From NCBI GenBank assembly GCA_035771175.1, contig CM069590.1, forward strand, positions 54,488,123-54,552,122: DNA of 64,000 bases, in the 5' to 3' direction. A program made the translations under genes and the position numbers. Below, in pieces: positions 12,810 through 25,312 of the stretch. The notes beneath the pieces are model-generated. The model was not told the origin of the DNA. It searched no databases and saw only the letters and a list, made by a program, of their open reading frames with translations. This DNA comes from Paratinospora sagittata (lineage: Eukaryota; Streptophyta; Magnoliopsida; Ranunculales; Menispermaceae). How positions within the stretch are numbered: the stretch's first letter is position 1; each line of letters begins with the position of its first letter.

Positions 12810-15800
12810 CTTTCAGTTAGCGAGGAAAAAGTTAGTAGTAGTTGTGAGAGGGAATTGGAACCGGAACAGTTAAAACCCGGTCCGGAAACAGACCAGACCA
12901 GATCAGACCGGTTTGAATGTGTACATTAGAAATTTATAATGATGATGATGAAGGGGTTGCTAGTTGCTAGGTTAATTTGTTAGGGTTGTAACGGATTTTA
13001 GCTTTAGGTATAGGTAGGTTATTCAGGGTTTTAGTTTTTTGTTAATTTTCTATTTTTAATTTATAGTCCATCCATTTATTTGCAGCGTCAGAGAAAGAGG
13101 TGTGTCTCATGTCTCCCTGTCTGTGTCTGACTCTGTTTGGTTTCAGGAAGAAGAAGAAGAAGAAAACAGCTTTTCCTTTTTTTTTTTTTCTTCTGGCTTT
13201 GTTTTCTTGGTGGGTCTTCTTGGATTTCTCCGTCTTCCTCTTAAAAATCTTTTTGGGTCTGGCATTACATTATTGAGTGGCCCTTTTCATCACTTAAAAG
13301 AAAAGAAAAAAAAGAAAAATGATGAAAGATAAGAGAGGAAAGGGTTTTGTTTTGTTTTTTTTTTAATTATTATTATTAGGTAAAGTAAGTGTATATAAGT
13401 GTCATGTGAAGTGATAAGTGGTGGTGGTGGTGGGGATGCTGCATGCCTTCCAAGTGCTTGCCATTCTCATTTCAAACCTCTTGGTCACCAAAATCTAACC
13501 TACCCTAAACCTAAAACGAATAGATATAATAAAGCAATGAAAATTTAAAAGAGCCACCTCACCCTAAGCTCTACCCCACTATTCCTCTCATCATTGAGGC
13601 TCTGAGTTGGGCTTAATTGACGTTTTGTGCTGTACCCATGATTGATTACACAGGTTTCGTATTAAGGATGGGCCACCCCAAGTGGTTGGCCAGAAAATCA
13701 GTGACTGCGAAAGCAATTGAAGTTTCAACGTGCAAATTCTCGGACAATTATATATATATATATATATATGTTGGGTCCGACTGGTTAATTGGGTTAGTAG
13801 AACCTGTGGTTGTGGATGAATTACTAGGACTAAAAATGGCATGCACTGTGCAATAGAGTTGTCCCCCGTGAACTCCGTGTGAGATATATGTATTTAAAGG
13901 GTTGGTTAAAGCTGCAAGAAGAGAAGCGTTAGGTTGGTTGTTGAACCATAAATAATGACTTGCTATGAAGGAGAAAGCTTGGTACTTATGAACGGAAGAT
14001 TAGTTGATCGGTACTTGCAATTTTCCTTAATTTTAACCAAAACTCTTTCTTCCATTGCCTGTATTTACTCTAATTTGGAAAGGATTTCTGCCCTGTACTC
14101 TGTTGGTCAGTCATAGTGGAGCTATTGGCTTATCAAAATGATGTAAATAATCAAATACCAATTTTGACAATAATTTAATGGGGTTAAACTCAAGTACTCT
14201 TCATTTCTAAAACCCCTTAAATAAAAAAAAAAAATAATAAAAAAAAATCTTGAATTCAAATATTGTGTTGAAACTACGCCTATGACCTTTTATTATTGTA
14301 AAGAGGTAAAACTTTTTTTGTCTTTAACTTAAAAAAATACATAGTATTAATTCTTAAAGTTGAACCCACCGACATATTGTAAATTAATAGAAAATGCTTA
14401 AGAACGAAAATAGTTGTGTAAGAAAATTAAGAGATGACCCCGGATGGTGGTTTCTCACGTAGCCTTTGAGGGTCCTGTATTCAAATCCACCTCGTTAATT
14501 TGTATTTGGTGGGTGGGGGCTCTACTTTCTTTCTTTCATTCATTCTTTTTTTTTTTCTGTTCTTTTTGTGTGATCCTTTTACCTTTGAGATGGATGGGTT
14601 GGCTTCTCTTGTATCCGCACCCGAACTTTGGGATGCTTATTAAAAGGAATAGAAGATGCAAATCATCATAATTAATGATTCATGAACTGAATAAGATATT
14701 CAAATATGTTTTTTTTTTAAAGAAAAGCTATCTATGGCATGCCTCCTATCCTACGAGCACATTTCCATTTTCAACAAGTGCTTTGTTCTTCATCTTCTTC
14801 TTCTTGAGGTTTGTGTACGTTCCACTTGCAGCAAAAGGAAAAGAAAAGAAATTTTTTGAAAATAAACCTTCCAGAGGAACTCGCTTTACCGCCACCTCCA
14901 AAAACCAAAATCATCCGCCCAATCTTTTTGACAGCTTGCTTGCTCGGTTTCTTTCGGATCACTGTAACTGTCAAACTCTTGTGGACTGTTTAGAAGAGCT
15001 TTTTTTAAGTTTTTTTGTTTTAAAAATATTTCTGAACGTATTTAGCAATAACTATTTTTAGTCAAACAACGATGATAAAAAAAAAATAAAAAAAAATTTA
15101 TGATTTTAAAAGAAGCTAGTTAAAATCAATTTTTTTTAGAAGTATTTTTTTCAGAAATATTTTTAAAAAAAATGTTTTTAAAAAAGCTCCTCCGAAATAA
15201 GGCCTATATTAGATTAGATTTGCGGTAATTTAATTTGATATCTCTCGTAATTTCTTTAACACAATGTATTATTTGAATTAATAACAAAATGTATATTATT
15301 GCACGCATTATGTTATATAGGGTAACACACCGAAATACTTACTTTTAACACTATATTACTTCAAATAATGTGTATTGCATACGTTAATAGTAACAAAATT
15401 TTATTAGTTAAAAAGGAATTTATGAAAGCTTAAGCACCCCTCCCAAATCCAAAAGTTTTTTTCAGGGTAAAGCAACTATTATAATCTAAGAAGAGGATGG
15501 TTATTTTTAATTATCTTTTGTGATAGGCGGACAACTCTTTATATCACGCCACAGTAGTTGCGTTAGCCAATTTAACAACATTCTCCTAATATAATGTTGT
15601 TCCGGGTCCAGATACCGCTATTATATACATAATATATATAATGTTAGGATCGAGGCATGTTTGTGAATCTAAACCAAAAAACATGATCAGGAAAAGCTTT
15701 CTAGGCAAGAATCACGGAGAAAAGAAACTTACTAGCACTGGCCCACTTACCTTGCTTTATAAGGGTATGTGGACCTATCTGCCTTTTGGATTTTTACTAG

Positions 15801-16113
15801 CTCTGTCGCTATTAGAAAAAACAGAGAGGGAGAGAAAGAGAAGAGTTGCTTTAATTTGTTCAACCAGATTAGTTCCATTCTAATTGCTACTTTTTTTTTT
15901 TTTTGTTTCTTAGACTTATTATCATAGCAAGTTTCGTCTCGGACTTTTATACTAGTGATATATGGAATACAATTCAAATTAGGAAAAATCCTGATAGAGA
16001 TAAAAAGGATAGACAGTACACTATGTTGACTATAAGTCCAAAAATTTCTCATTTGGTGTGCTTCTCAGAACTAACTAATGAAAATATGTTTATCGATTAA
16101 TGATGTAGTTATA
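12810..16113. other. Intergenic region between the GATA and glycine-rich genes
   Basis: The first part is GATA 3' UTR. The rest holds A/T homopolymers, a (TA)n microsatellite at about 13747-13769, a GTGGTGGTGG run near 13420, and a probable hairpin-type element at 14983-15204 (listed separately). No supported gene was seen on either strand. Confidence 0.45.
14983..15204. mobile_element. Probable short inverted-repeat element (MITE-like)
   Basis: The left end, GGACTGTTTAGAAGAGCTTTTTT, resembles the reverse complement of the right end (AAAAAAGCTCCTCCGAAATAAGGCC), giving imperfect terminal inverted repeats around an A/T-rich 220-bp body. This is typical of small nonautonomous DNA transposons. 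I could not settle a target-site duplication, so class and exact borders are uncertain. Confidence 0.4.
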
Positions 16114-16302
16114 CCCAACATTAGGTTGGAAGAGTGGTAGAATTGAGGGACATAAAGTTTTACTAAAAAATAAATCTTGAGTTCAAACTTCCTCACTCAT
16201 ATAACGGCGACCTTAGGTATTTGTGGTCGTACTCCAGAGGACTAATAAGAGTGAAAATCCATACAATATGACTTTTACCACTCTTGATAAGGAAAAAAAA
16301 AA
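16114..16302 (+). mobile_element. Candidate SINE
   Basis: An A-box-like TTGGAAGAGTGGTAGAATTG lies at about 16126-16145. A B-box-like GAGTTCAAACTT follows at about 16179-16190, and an A10 run ends the unit at about 16293-16302. Spacing between boxes is tRNA-like. No clean flanking duplication was found, which keeps confidence low. Confidence 0.4.
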
Positions 16303-16588
16303 TCATCAATATATATAGCTATTATGAAACTCTCAACAAAAAAATTAGCCATTATTCCAATCAAAATCATGAACCTAGTTATTCTCACAACAGCACACTC
16401 CCATCACTCGATCAAACAGCACTTTGATTTGTTCAATCCATCATTTACAAGAGTTAAAAGTAGCGAAAAATCTAAGAAAAGTGAAAACCAATATGTTTTG
16501 AAGGGGCAGGGAAAAGTGATCAAAATATTGGTGTATAAAGGTTGTCAATAGCAGGGTCCACCTCCACCACAGCGCAGAGAAGATGGCA

Positions 16589-17239
16589 CTAGGATCGCAT
16601 TCCATTGCAAAGCCGCCCTTTCCCCATGCAATGTCCTGTTTTGTTAACTCTCCCTTGCTCCGTGCTGCTTCTCCCTTCTTTAGATTTTGCATGTCCATAA
16701 TTGCCACCAACCCAACCCCACCCACCACCACCACCACCACCACTACCTCCTCCTCCCCCGCCACCGCCGCAGCTGCCGCCGCCACCACTACCCCATCCCC
16801 ATGAACCTTCTTTATGATTGTCATCTCCCCCTCCTCCTCCCTGGCCTCACCACCACCTTTTCCTCGTCCTCCACCACGGCCACCACCACCACCGCCCTTT
16901 CCTTTTCCCCCTCCACCACCACTGCCACCCCCACCGCCACTTCCCTTACTTCCACCTCTTCGGCAACCATTTCTGTTGCCATTACCACCTCCACCACCAT
17001 GGTTATAATGTTTTACATATTCATTAACGTTGTATGAACTAGCATTCTTTCCTTGTGCATTTGGAAGCAGAGCATCCACATTGCTATTATTGTCAAGTTG
17101 GTTGTGCAATGTGCTGCTTAGTTGATAGTTGTCACCTTCAGCCATTACTTCAAGCCTCAACTACATATGAACTCAAACCTATAATAATAGCAAGAGGCAG
17201 AGGAAGCCAGAGAGTACAGCTTCTCTCCTTGATTTCCAT
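16589..17239 (-). pseudogene. Glycine-rich secreted protein gene with two reading-frame breaks
   Basis: On the minus strand an ATG at 17239 opens a 29-residue signal-peptide-like frame (charged start, then WLPLPLAIIIGLSSYVV) that stops at 17152-17150. Reading continues one frame over (from about 17153; an internal ATG is at 17145) with a polar stretch (MAEGDNYQLSSTLHNQ) and then long Gly-rich runs. Near 16825 that frame turns into implausible Glu, Val and Ala runs. The original frame reopens there and gives GDDNHKEGSWGWGSGGGG, more Gly runs and a stop at 16591-16589. So the first and third segments share a frame and the middle is shifted. With both breaks ignored it looks like a cell-wall glycine-rich protein of about 215 residues. 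The breaks could be real decay, or errors, because the start lies 15 bases from an assembly gap. The unbroken middle frame runs on to 16441 but ends in unlikely sequence. Confidence 0.5.
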
Positions 17240-17254
17240 TGTTGTTCGATCGAT

Positions 17255-17354
17255 NNNNNNNNNNNNNNNNNNNNNNNNNNNNNNNNNNNNNNNNNNNNNN
17301 NNNNNNNNNNNNNNNNNNNNNNNNNNNNNNNNNNNNNNNNNNNNNNNNNNNNNN
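17255..17354. other. Assembly gap (100 N)
   Basis: Exactly 100 Ns, the usual placeholder for a gap of unknown size. It separates the glycine-rich gene from intron 1 of squalene synthase, both on the minus strand, and probably hides sequence belonging to one or both. Confidence 0.99.
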
Positions 17355-17930
17355 TCAACTTGGTCCTGCGTTCACTCTTGTCAAACTAGTGCATTCCAGG
17401 ACTTAGACGTACTTTGCACGCAGGTTGACTCCAAAGCACACGTTACGACCCAGATTAAAAACCAAAAGTACACGGAACACAAAAGGATCGAAAAATTAGA
17501 AATTAAATTTCATGACCTTACTCTGATTGTATATCCATATTAACCAATTCATGGATAGAATCTAATCTTGTCAAAGACTAGATTTTATTCCACCCTAAAC
17601 TTAGATTAAACCCTAGGAATTTTATCGATCATTCCAACAAGTCCACCTGCATTATCAATTCGTTCTCCAGATGACTTCTTCCTGAAATCAAGCTAAGTGC
17701 TTATCTCCAAACCAAACTCAGAACAGAACAAAAATGTTGGAAACCAAAAAAGGAAACAATTCGACAAGATTCAAATATCCATCAGTCAATATCTCTTATC
17801 AAAAAATAACCAAATAAATAACTATTTAGCCAATAACGACAACAATCAAATCGATAGATACCGATTGATCTCTTTTTAATCATTCCACACAAATAACGTA
17901 ACAAATCCGAGATCAGAGAAAAAAGCTTAC

Positions 17931-18125
17931 AGCGTTGCGAAGCTCGGGACCGAGCTGCTGAATCACCAGCGCGAAACTCCGAGAAACCTTATGAAGCATC
18001 GTGAAACAAAAAGCCCAATGAGGCTGCGGTGGTATCTGCTTCTCTGCATTCCTTGCTGCAAACTTCAGCTTCAACAACGGATAAACATCATCGGGATGCT
18101 TCAGAACCGCTCCCAAACTCCCCAT
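17931..18125 (-). CDS. SQS1: Squalene synthase, first coding exon only (partial)
   Basis: Squalene synthase joins two farnesyl diphosphates with NADPH into squalene on the ER membrane, the first committed step to sterols and triterpenes. This exon encodes 65 residues from [18 protein letters not shown] through [13 protein letters not shown] and [16 protein letters not shown] to ELRNA. It then meets a clean donor (GCT|GTAAGC, intron beginning at 17930). The sequence closely matches plant squalene synthase N-termini, where the next exon begins VCVFYLVLRALDTVEDD. No such exon, nor the DTVED or other catalytic motifs, appears in 17355-17930 or further left. The rest must lie in the gap, be misplaced, or be lost. 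SQS1 is the family name; the copy is not resolved. Confidence 0.9.
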
Positions 18126-18796
18126 TTTTCCTCTCTACGAAGGAAACCAAGAGAGAAAGAGATGGTTCTTCTGCTACTATAACTCACAAAGTCGCTTTCT
18201 TTCTTTCTCTTCTTATTAAATTGATGATCGAAGACGAAAACCAAAAGTCAAGAATAGAGATTTATTATTACATAAACCAGAGATTTTGACGAGATCTGGC
18301 GCTTACGACAAGAAAGAAGAGCGAGGCGACGAGAATCCAAGCGCGAGGATCGCAAGGTGAATAAATAAATCGAGGCAATGGCTCGTGCACGTGTCACCCG
18401 ATTTTCTGGTTTCTGTCCCTCATCGTCCTCGCCGAGTTTTTCCTTTCTTGGTTTTCTTGAGTGATGCGTTAGGCGGGGACAATGGCCCACTTTGGCGCGT
18501 CGTGTGGGTTAAGGCTTGAGATTGAGACGGGCGAACCGCGTGGGTCGCTTAAAATGACATTCCCCAATTGCCGATAACATAATTAACTCCATTATTTAAA
18601 TGTGTTTTCCTTGAAAAAAAAATAAAAAAATATATATATATTGTCAGGACCTTGCTCAACTTTCAGGACATCTTGACCGACATGAAGACCATCACACTCT
18701 TGCTTAGCCTCGACTAGATTCGGATTGAATCTCTTCTGTATTTAGAACATCAAATATATTTACATAACCTGATAAATAATTTCACAATGCATATAT
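18126..18796. other. Region upstream of squalene synthase
   Basis: Likely 5' UTR and promoter of the minus-strand squalene synthase exon (about 18126-18600). Then there is a short AT-rich stretch with a TA run near 18630 before the LTR-like repeat begins. No other gene was seen. Confidence 0.45.
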
Positions 18797-21741
18797 TGTA
18801 ATGCTCTAAAAATTATTTTATCTAGTTCATAATCTAATTATATTTTGTCAAAACTCTATGTGTTTATATTAATGTGTATGTTTGTATATTTGATATTTGA
18901 TGTGTGTTTGATCATGTGTTTTCATATGATATTAAGTTGTTTAAAAAATTGTATGTGATTATTGCTTATAGAAAATATTATTATTGGTGGTGTTATTATT
19001 TTTATTAATATCATTAGTTATATTAATATTTTTATGGGTGGCTTGCTAGAGAAGTCATATTTAAATAACATGTTGAACAAGTCATTGTTTTGACTTGTAA
19101 CTTGTTGAAGGACCATATTAAATGCTCTTATTAATGCACCTATGTGATATATGAGAAGTTGTCAGCAGATAAAAAGAACATGATTATGTGCTTGAAATGG
19201 GATGAGGGTGTTCGCTTAGTAAAGCAACACATGGAAGCATCTAAAGCATATCTTTAAACCAACCCATTCTCTCATTTTTCTTCTCTATTCACTTGAGAAA
19301 AGAGGAGAAAAAGAAAAGGAAAGAAAAATGTTTATGCAAACTCATCGTCAAAGAACTGGATCTTGGTGCTCTATGGTCGGATTGAGCTCAAATTTGGTGA
19401 GTTTGTTCCTATCTTGTGCATGTATCTTTTGTCCAGTCCCGATTTTGATCATATATGTATTTTCTGACTTAATTCCATTCAAACCTAAGTGACCGAAATC
19501 ACAGTTATTTCTATAATAGTTTACATCAAATGCTAGATCTCATAGATCTCTGGTCGGATCAAGCTGAAAGTTTGTCCTCCGGTTCCTCTCTTATGTTTAT
19601 TCATTCTGTTTGGTTGAGATCTTGATTGAAGGTTTCTTATGAGAGATATAACCTCCAAAACAAAGTTGGTCAGAAAAGTCTGGATTTCTCGCGCGGTTTA
19701 CATCAAACTAATAGATCTTATAAATCTACCGTTGGATTGATCTGATATTTTAGAATTCCTAACTGCACTTTGTGCATTATGAACAGTTAAGATGCTAAAT
19801 CGTCACGTATTTTGGGAGATATAATCATCAGAGTGCAAGTATTTGCAGCAGAAAAGGAGAAATCGTCTAATTAGAGATATGTTCATCAAAGAAGCTGATC
19901 TCTTCGGTCCACCGTTGGATTGAGCTGAAATTTATACATAAGGTTTGTCTCTTGATATTCTTATATATGTACGGTTGATTTTGTGAGTAAATATTTTTGT
20001 TGGCAGCTTGATACATCTGAACAGAACATTGAATGGAAAATGGGTGGAGTCAAGTATAATGACCCTAAACTTAGAAAATGAACTTAGGGTTTTTCATTGA
20101 ATTTGCATATCAACTATGTTAAATAAATGAACATTGTTGATGTATACTTGTTGTTAAATCAGTGATTATCATGGCTGAACATGATGACTTAGAGCAAAAT
20201 TGGCCTAGGGCTTATTTTTGGGACTTTGCCCAAAATTGGGGCTTTTGACCTAAATCAAGTCAATTGATTGAATTGACTTGAGAATTGCCTAATTGGACCC
20301 AAATGGAGTGGAATTATGGGTTTATAATGTTTGAAAATATGTTAAAATTGCATGACTTAGTTCAATTCCACTTTATGCCTATTGTAGAAATTTTCTCTAA
20401 ATTGGGACTTTTGATGCTATTGACTTAGAATCTTGAAATTGATGCAATGTATGTCTAATTGAGCATGATTAGAGTTGTTTAAACTATTTAATTTGATGGA
20501 AGTGACCATGTCATGGGTCAGGCCATATATGATCAAATTTGGGGGATTGGGAAATCAGTATTTGTGATTAATTAAATGATTTATGAATGCGAATTAAGCA
20601 TTAGAAGCCTAATGTATTTGAATTGAGTTGTATGTTGTGTTTAGATGGGGTATTAGGCCTATTGATCATGTGTGGGCTGATTTAAGGTTGATGTATATTT
20701 TTATGTGATTGAACATAGGAAATTGATGTGTGTATCATATTGATGATTATTTCAGGATCTTGATTTGATTGATTCGATCTTGGTTATCGTGTGTGGTTAG
20801 ATACTCCCACGAGACTTGGTTGTGAGTAGACTTCATTTATGTTTAAATCTCTTATATCATCATATTACTTATATCTTGTATGTTTGAAAGCATGAAACAT
20901 ATTCTAATGGTTTGAATGATGCATGTTTTGGAATATAACCTTATGACCTTGGTTTGGATCATCTATCTGGCTAATAGGGAGACTTAACTTTGTCATAGAA
21001 GGGTTTTAATATGAAAATATGATTGGGCATGGGAAAGGTACAGTAAAATTATACGAACACTAGTAAATCCAATGCATATGAAATGTGGATCCAAAAAACA
21101 ATTGGCTTTTTTACTTACATTGAACTTATTATAAATGTTTGATAGCTCTATGTTATGAGCTTTTAATCATACTACATATTAACATGCATACATGATGTTT
21201 TATTGATGAGTATTGATGGTATATCTGAATTCTATTCATTGGGCATCGTTGGCTCATCCTCATTTTCTTTTTTCAGGTCATTTAGTTCCAGATAAGGGCA
21301 ATGGAGTAGTTTCTTGATGACCTTGTTGGCAAGAGAGTTAAGGGCCTCAACTTGAGTTAAGAGGCGAAATTTTCGGGTGAACTTTGTTTTAATTATAATG
21401 TATTATATTTTGGACTATGTAATTATAACACTTATCACATTTTAGTATGGGTGAGTTATGATTTGTTAAATAGACCATGTAGGCATATGACGGTTTTTAT
21501 GCCCATGGTTTTTGGACCTTGTGTATGTCCATCTTGATGGACTGTTGGGATTATTGATTATTTGTGGATTTATCTTGATCTTTATCTGTTGTCTTGATGA
21601 TTATTATGGTTGGTAGATTCGTTTAGTACCTTTATATTATGTCGTTGTTTGGGCTAAGACTCGTAGGGTCTCAACTACCTCACGTGGATTAAGGGGTGGT
21701 TGGAGATGACTACGTTGGGCGTCCCGTCCCGACATTTCACA
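18797..21741 (+). mobile_element. LTR-like repeat block, plus orientation
   Basis: Begins TGTAATGCTCTAAAAATT and ends near CCCGACATTTCACA, consistent with the TG..CA borders of a long LTR. It has no coding potential. A block near 21210-21310 (AATTCTATTCATTGGGCATC, then CGTTGGCTCATCCTCATTTT and CCAGATAAGGGCAATGGA) is matched in inverted orientation by the minus-strand block to the right. No primer-binding site or polyprotein lies next to it, so it would be a solo or truncated LTR, probably Ty3-gypsy type. Borders are approximate and no target-site duplication was confirmed. Confidence 0.4.
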
Positions 21742-21763
21742 CGCCATTCCCTGTGGGATTGGT

Positions 21764-23804
21764 TGTCCGGGGTGCGAGGTCGCCACACATACTATCCCTG
21801 TCTATCTCAATTCCAAAATTTATACAACATTTATTTACATCCAAATGACATAAGTCTATAACCATAAAACATCCATCTACTTAGTTCCCATGTGTAGGGT
21901 GTTATATACATATATTTACATAACTAAAATAACAAAATACATGTATACAACCATGTACATCAAACCTACATCCAAAACAAGGTTCTTTTGGCAAGGCACT
22001 AAGCTCTCACTGTAGTGCTATTCCCTTGACCTTATCAGCAGCTGAAGGACTTGAAAAATGAGAATATAATAAACCAACGGTGTCTAGTGAATAGAATTTA
22101 ATAATACCATCATTCATTCATCTAAACATCCACATGTTCAATATCATATGAGATACAAATGCAGTTTCATATATAGACATCATAGTCATGCCGCATATAA
22201 TAAATGCATTTCAAGATCTATGCCCCTTATCCACATTTATTCAAGTAATGTCACAGTTTCCCAAGGTTATAATATGAATATAACCAGTTGTAAAACATTT
22301 TCAATTTGATTATTCAACTTGAGATCACATAAATTTAATGGTTTAATTTGAATACTTTCGCCGGTGACAGTGAATATTAAAGTTCATTCAATGATCCAAC
22401 ATAAGTTATTCATGACTTTGTTTAAAGCCTAGTATGATCTCTCCAAAAGGCATAGACTTAATATTGATTACATAAAACCCCGCAGTAGAACAATAAATGA
22501 CGACTTATATTCAACCAACAGACGACATGCTAAAATCCTCATTAAATTCATGATTAGTAAATTTACTGAAATAAGTGGTCTAATTATGTCCTTGCAGGAA
22601 TTTCTCACAACCTACATGGGGATGTCCAAAGATTCACTTTCCCTAGGCAAATCAAACTAACAAGAAATAAAAGTTTTTCTCTATACGCACACCATGCAAT
22701 TTCCAATAAAACATTCATGAACAAGCAAACAATATACATAGGATTATACAAATGAATAATAAAATTAAATTTCTACTCACAACAAATGCCAGAATATTTT
22801 TTCCACATTATGAACTCACTCCACTACTTCTAATTGAACCTGCACACATTATTACATTCACATCAACAAAAAGACCCAACTTTTTCTTTGTCATTCTCAT
22901 ACAATTTTCTAATTTCTTTACTATTTCCACCATTGGAAATCCATCAATACTATTTCTAACTCAATTCAATTCACATAGCATTAGAAACAGTAGAATTAAA
23001 CATCTAATTTAATTTCTACATGTTTCCGTCCCCAATCTCACACTTTTCCAGCTGGTTCTACATTTCAAATTAGGTTATTCACCTATGAAATCACGTATTT
23101 GAAGTGCAAACCTTAACAAATCATGATTTATAGGTGATTTGGGCAATAAAAGGCAAATTACACCATTTCCCAACAATTTCCAACCAAAAGCACCGAAATC
23201 GTAGGTTGGAAAACACCCAAACCATCATCTATTTAAAAAATTGTACTGAGGAAAAGGTTTCTTTTATGCTAATTAGCAATTTCACTGAGAAAAATTGAAG
23301 AAAACGTTTACCTAGGCATCAATTCAACATGATTTGGGTCCGAAAATTCTTTATCCTCTTTTTTCCTCTTTCTCTCCTTCGTTCTTGTTGAAATGAACGA
23401 ACAAAATCTGATTTTGGGGTTTTAATCACGCACACCGCCACATCGACCAATTTTAAAAAACTAGATTTTAACGTAAGAAGCGCGCTTCTTGTGGTTTCCT
23501 GAAATTTTATTTTTTTGTTTTACGTAAGGAACGCGCTTCTTCCATTGAGGAGCATGTTTCTTCCATGTTCATAAACTCAAATTGTTTGCAGTCACAAAAG
23601 AGTATGCTCCCCCTCCCCCACTCTTTGGAGCAAGCTCCTACGCCCATATTGTTTTTCACCTATTTTTCACCCGTTTCTTTCTCCGATTGGTCTCACAATC
23701 CATTTTACACTAATCACATACGATTTACATCGCAAAAGCATATAACACATTCGTTAATCACCTTAAAACTTTTTGGCGTCCCATTTTATAAAATTGAGGG
23801 TCGT

Positions 23805-23808
<4 letters not shown>
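21764..23808 (-). mobile_element. LTR-like repeat block, minus orientation
   Basis: On the minus strand it begins TGTAACGACCCTCAATTTTA (at 23808), a start seen in many plant Ty3-gypsy LTRs, and runs to about 21764 (CGCACCCCGGACA). It shares scattered similarity with the plus-strand block 18797-21741, for example AATTCTATTCACTAGACACC, then CCGTTGG and GATAAGGTCAAGGGAATAG. The two form a diverged tail-to-tail pair meeting near 21750. No coding sequence inside. A (TA)n microsatellite sits just outside at 23808-23832. Confidence 0.4.
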
Positions 23809-23835
<27 letters not shown>

Positions 23836-23994
23836 GTAAAATGGAGTTCCAGTCAAGCACTGAGCTAGAGTCCGGAAGCATGTGCGCATCCGTTGGGCTC
23901 AGTTTCTCGAAAGCACGTGATGCCGTGAAATAAAAAATAAAAAATTGTAAGGCTCCAAATATAAGCATGTTTTTTGTTTTTGTTTTTGTAATTA

Positions 23995-25312
23995 ATTTTG
24001 AAAATGGCAGGAATGTTCACATGATTAGAGATCCATGGGTGTCCCATCCCCACTCCTTCAAGTTGATTACGCCTCATTCTCACCTTTTGGATTGCACAGT
24101 TGATGAATTTATTTCGGTTGATAATGAGTGGAATGAGGCTAAATTGAAGGAATCCCTTATGGATGTGGACGTGGAAGAAATTCTAAGCATTCGACTCGCC
24201 TCCCAGCAAAATGATATGGCACTTCACAAAATATGGCCTACTCTCTATTAAAAGTGCATATCAAATTCAATTGGACCACATGGACCTAGCAGCTAATTCT
24301 CAAGGGGACAGTAACATGTCGATGTGGAATAAACTATGAAATCTTCATATTCCCCTAAAGTTTAAGGTGTTCAACTAGAGGTTAATTCAAAATGCATTAC
24401 CATCAAAAGATAAACTAGCCCAAAAAAAAAAAGATAACCGACTCTAGCTTATGTGACATTTGTGAGGAGCAGGCTGAATCTAGTGTCCGTGCCATATTAA
24501 AATGCGACAAGGCAAATGAGATTTGGGATTGTTGCCAAGATATCTTTGATGAAACTGAATTATTCAAGATGTTGTGGAATGAAGCCTTCAAATAAGCTAT
24601 CCTGAGTGCTAGAAAGGAAACTCTTGAATAAGGTACTAATGGTTGCTTGGGACATATGGAATGATAGAAATCACAGACATGTAAATGAGAAATCTCAAGT
24701 TGTCGAAGTAGTGGCACATCAATCCTTGATTTTTCTTGAAGAATTCCAAGCTGCTCATAGTAGAGAAGAACCTGTTAGTCTCAAGATTGAGAAGTTGGCA
24801 TCCTCCCACTCCGAATAAGGTGAAGCTTAATGTGGATGTAAGCATTGACTGCATTCAAAACCTTGTTGGAGTTGGCACTGTTGCAATGGGATTCTGAAGA
24901 CCATATTGTCGCAGCTCTTGCTTGCAACGTGAGAGGAAACTATTATGCTTCTGCTGCATAACTTTTAGCTATCAGAGTAGGCTTATTGTTTGCTTTTGAG
25001 ACCGATACCTCAATTTATTTTTTGGAGGATGATTCACTTTCAGTTATAAATGCTATTAAGAGTATGGACTATATGTGCACTGAAGTGGGTAAACTCGTTG
25101 AAGATTACAAAATCTCGTTAAAATCTATGTCAAATGTGCCTATCCAGCATGTCCCAAGGGAAGGGAACTCTATTGCTCATAGATTGAGTAGATTTAGTCT
25201 TTATTTATCTTTTCTTTTGGTTTGATTTGAGGAAATTCCTTTTATTGTAAAAGATGTTATTGAAGAGGCTTCTCTTCCTTTTTCTGGTTAATGAAATCCT
25301 TTTCTTTCAAAT
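23995..25312 (+). pseudogene. Decayed LINE (L1-type) 3' end: zinc-binding RT tail and RNase H
   Basis: A 5'-truncated, multiply interrupted copy of a plant non-LTR retrotransposon ORF2 C-terminus. The fragment around 24000-24250 reads GRNVHMIRDPWVS, then VDVEEILSIRLA, as in the region after reverse transcriptase. Around 24290-24560 are zf-RVT-like pieces (MWNKLW, SLCDICEEQAES, ILKCDKANEIWDCC). From about 24830 to 25225 is an RNase H-like domain (FLEDDSLSVINAI, then IQHVPREGNSIAHRL). Stops and frame changes occur throughout. It ends TTAATGAAATCCTTTTC and then ATAATAATAATAA, a LINE-like tail. Not functional. Confidence 0.8.

Noticed and set aside
14438..14660. Another SINE (TGTATTCAAATCC B-box-like)
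   Set aside because: No convincing A box, tail or flanking duplication could be found.
14675..15061. 128-residue plus-strand open frame
   Set aside because: Phe/Lys-rich translation of A/T runs with no domain; overlaps a MITE-like hairpin.
16583..17037. Plus-strand His/Pro/Thr-rich open frames
   Set aside because: They are complements of the GGT/GGC repeats of the minus-strand glycine-rich gene; the sense strand has a signal peptide and coherent composition.
24415..24854. Minus-strand open frames over the LINE remnant
   Set aside because: The plus strand shows the RT-tail and RNase H motifs; the minus frames are shadows.
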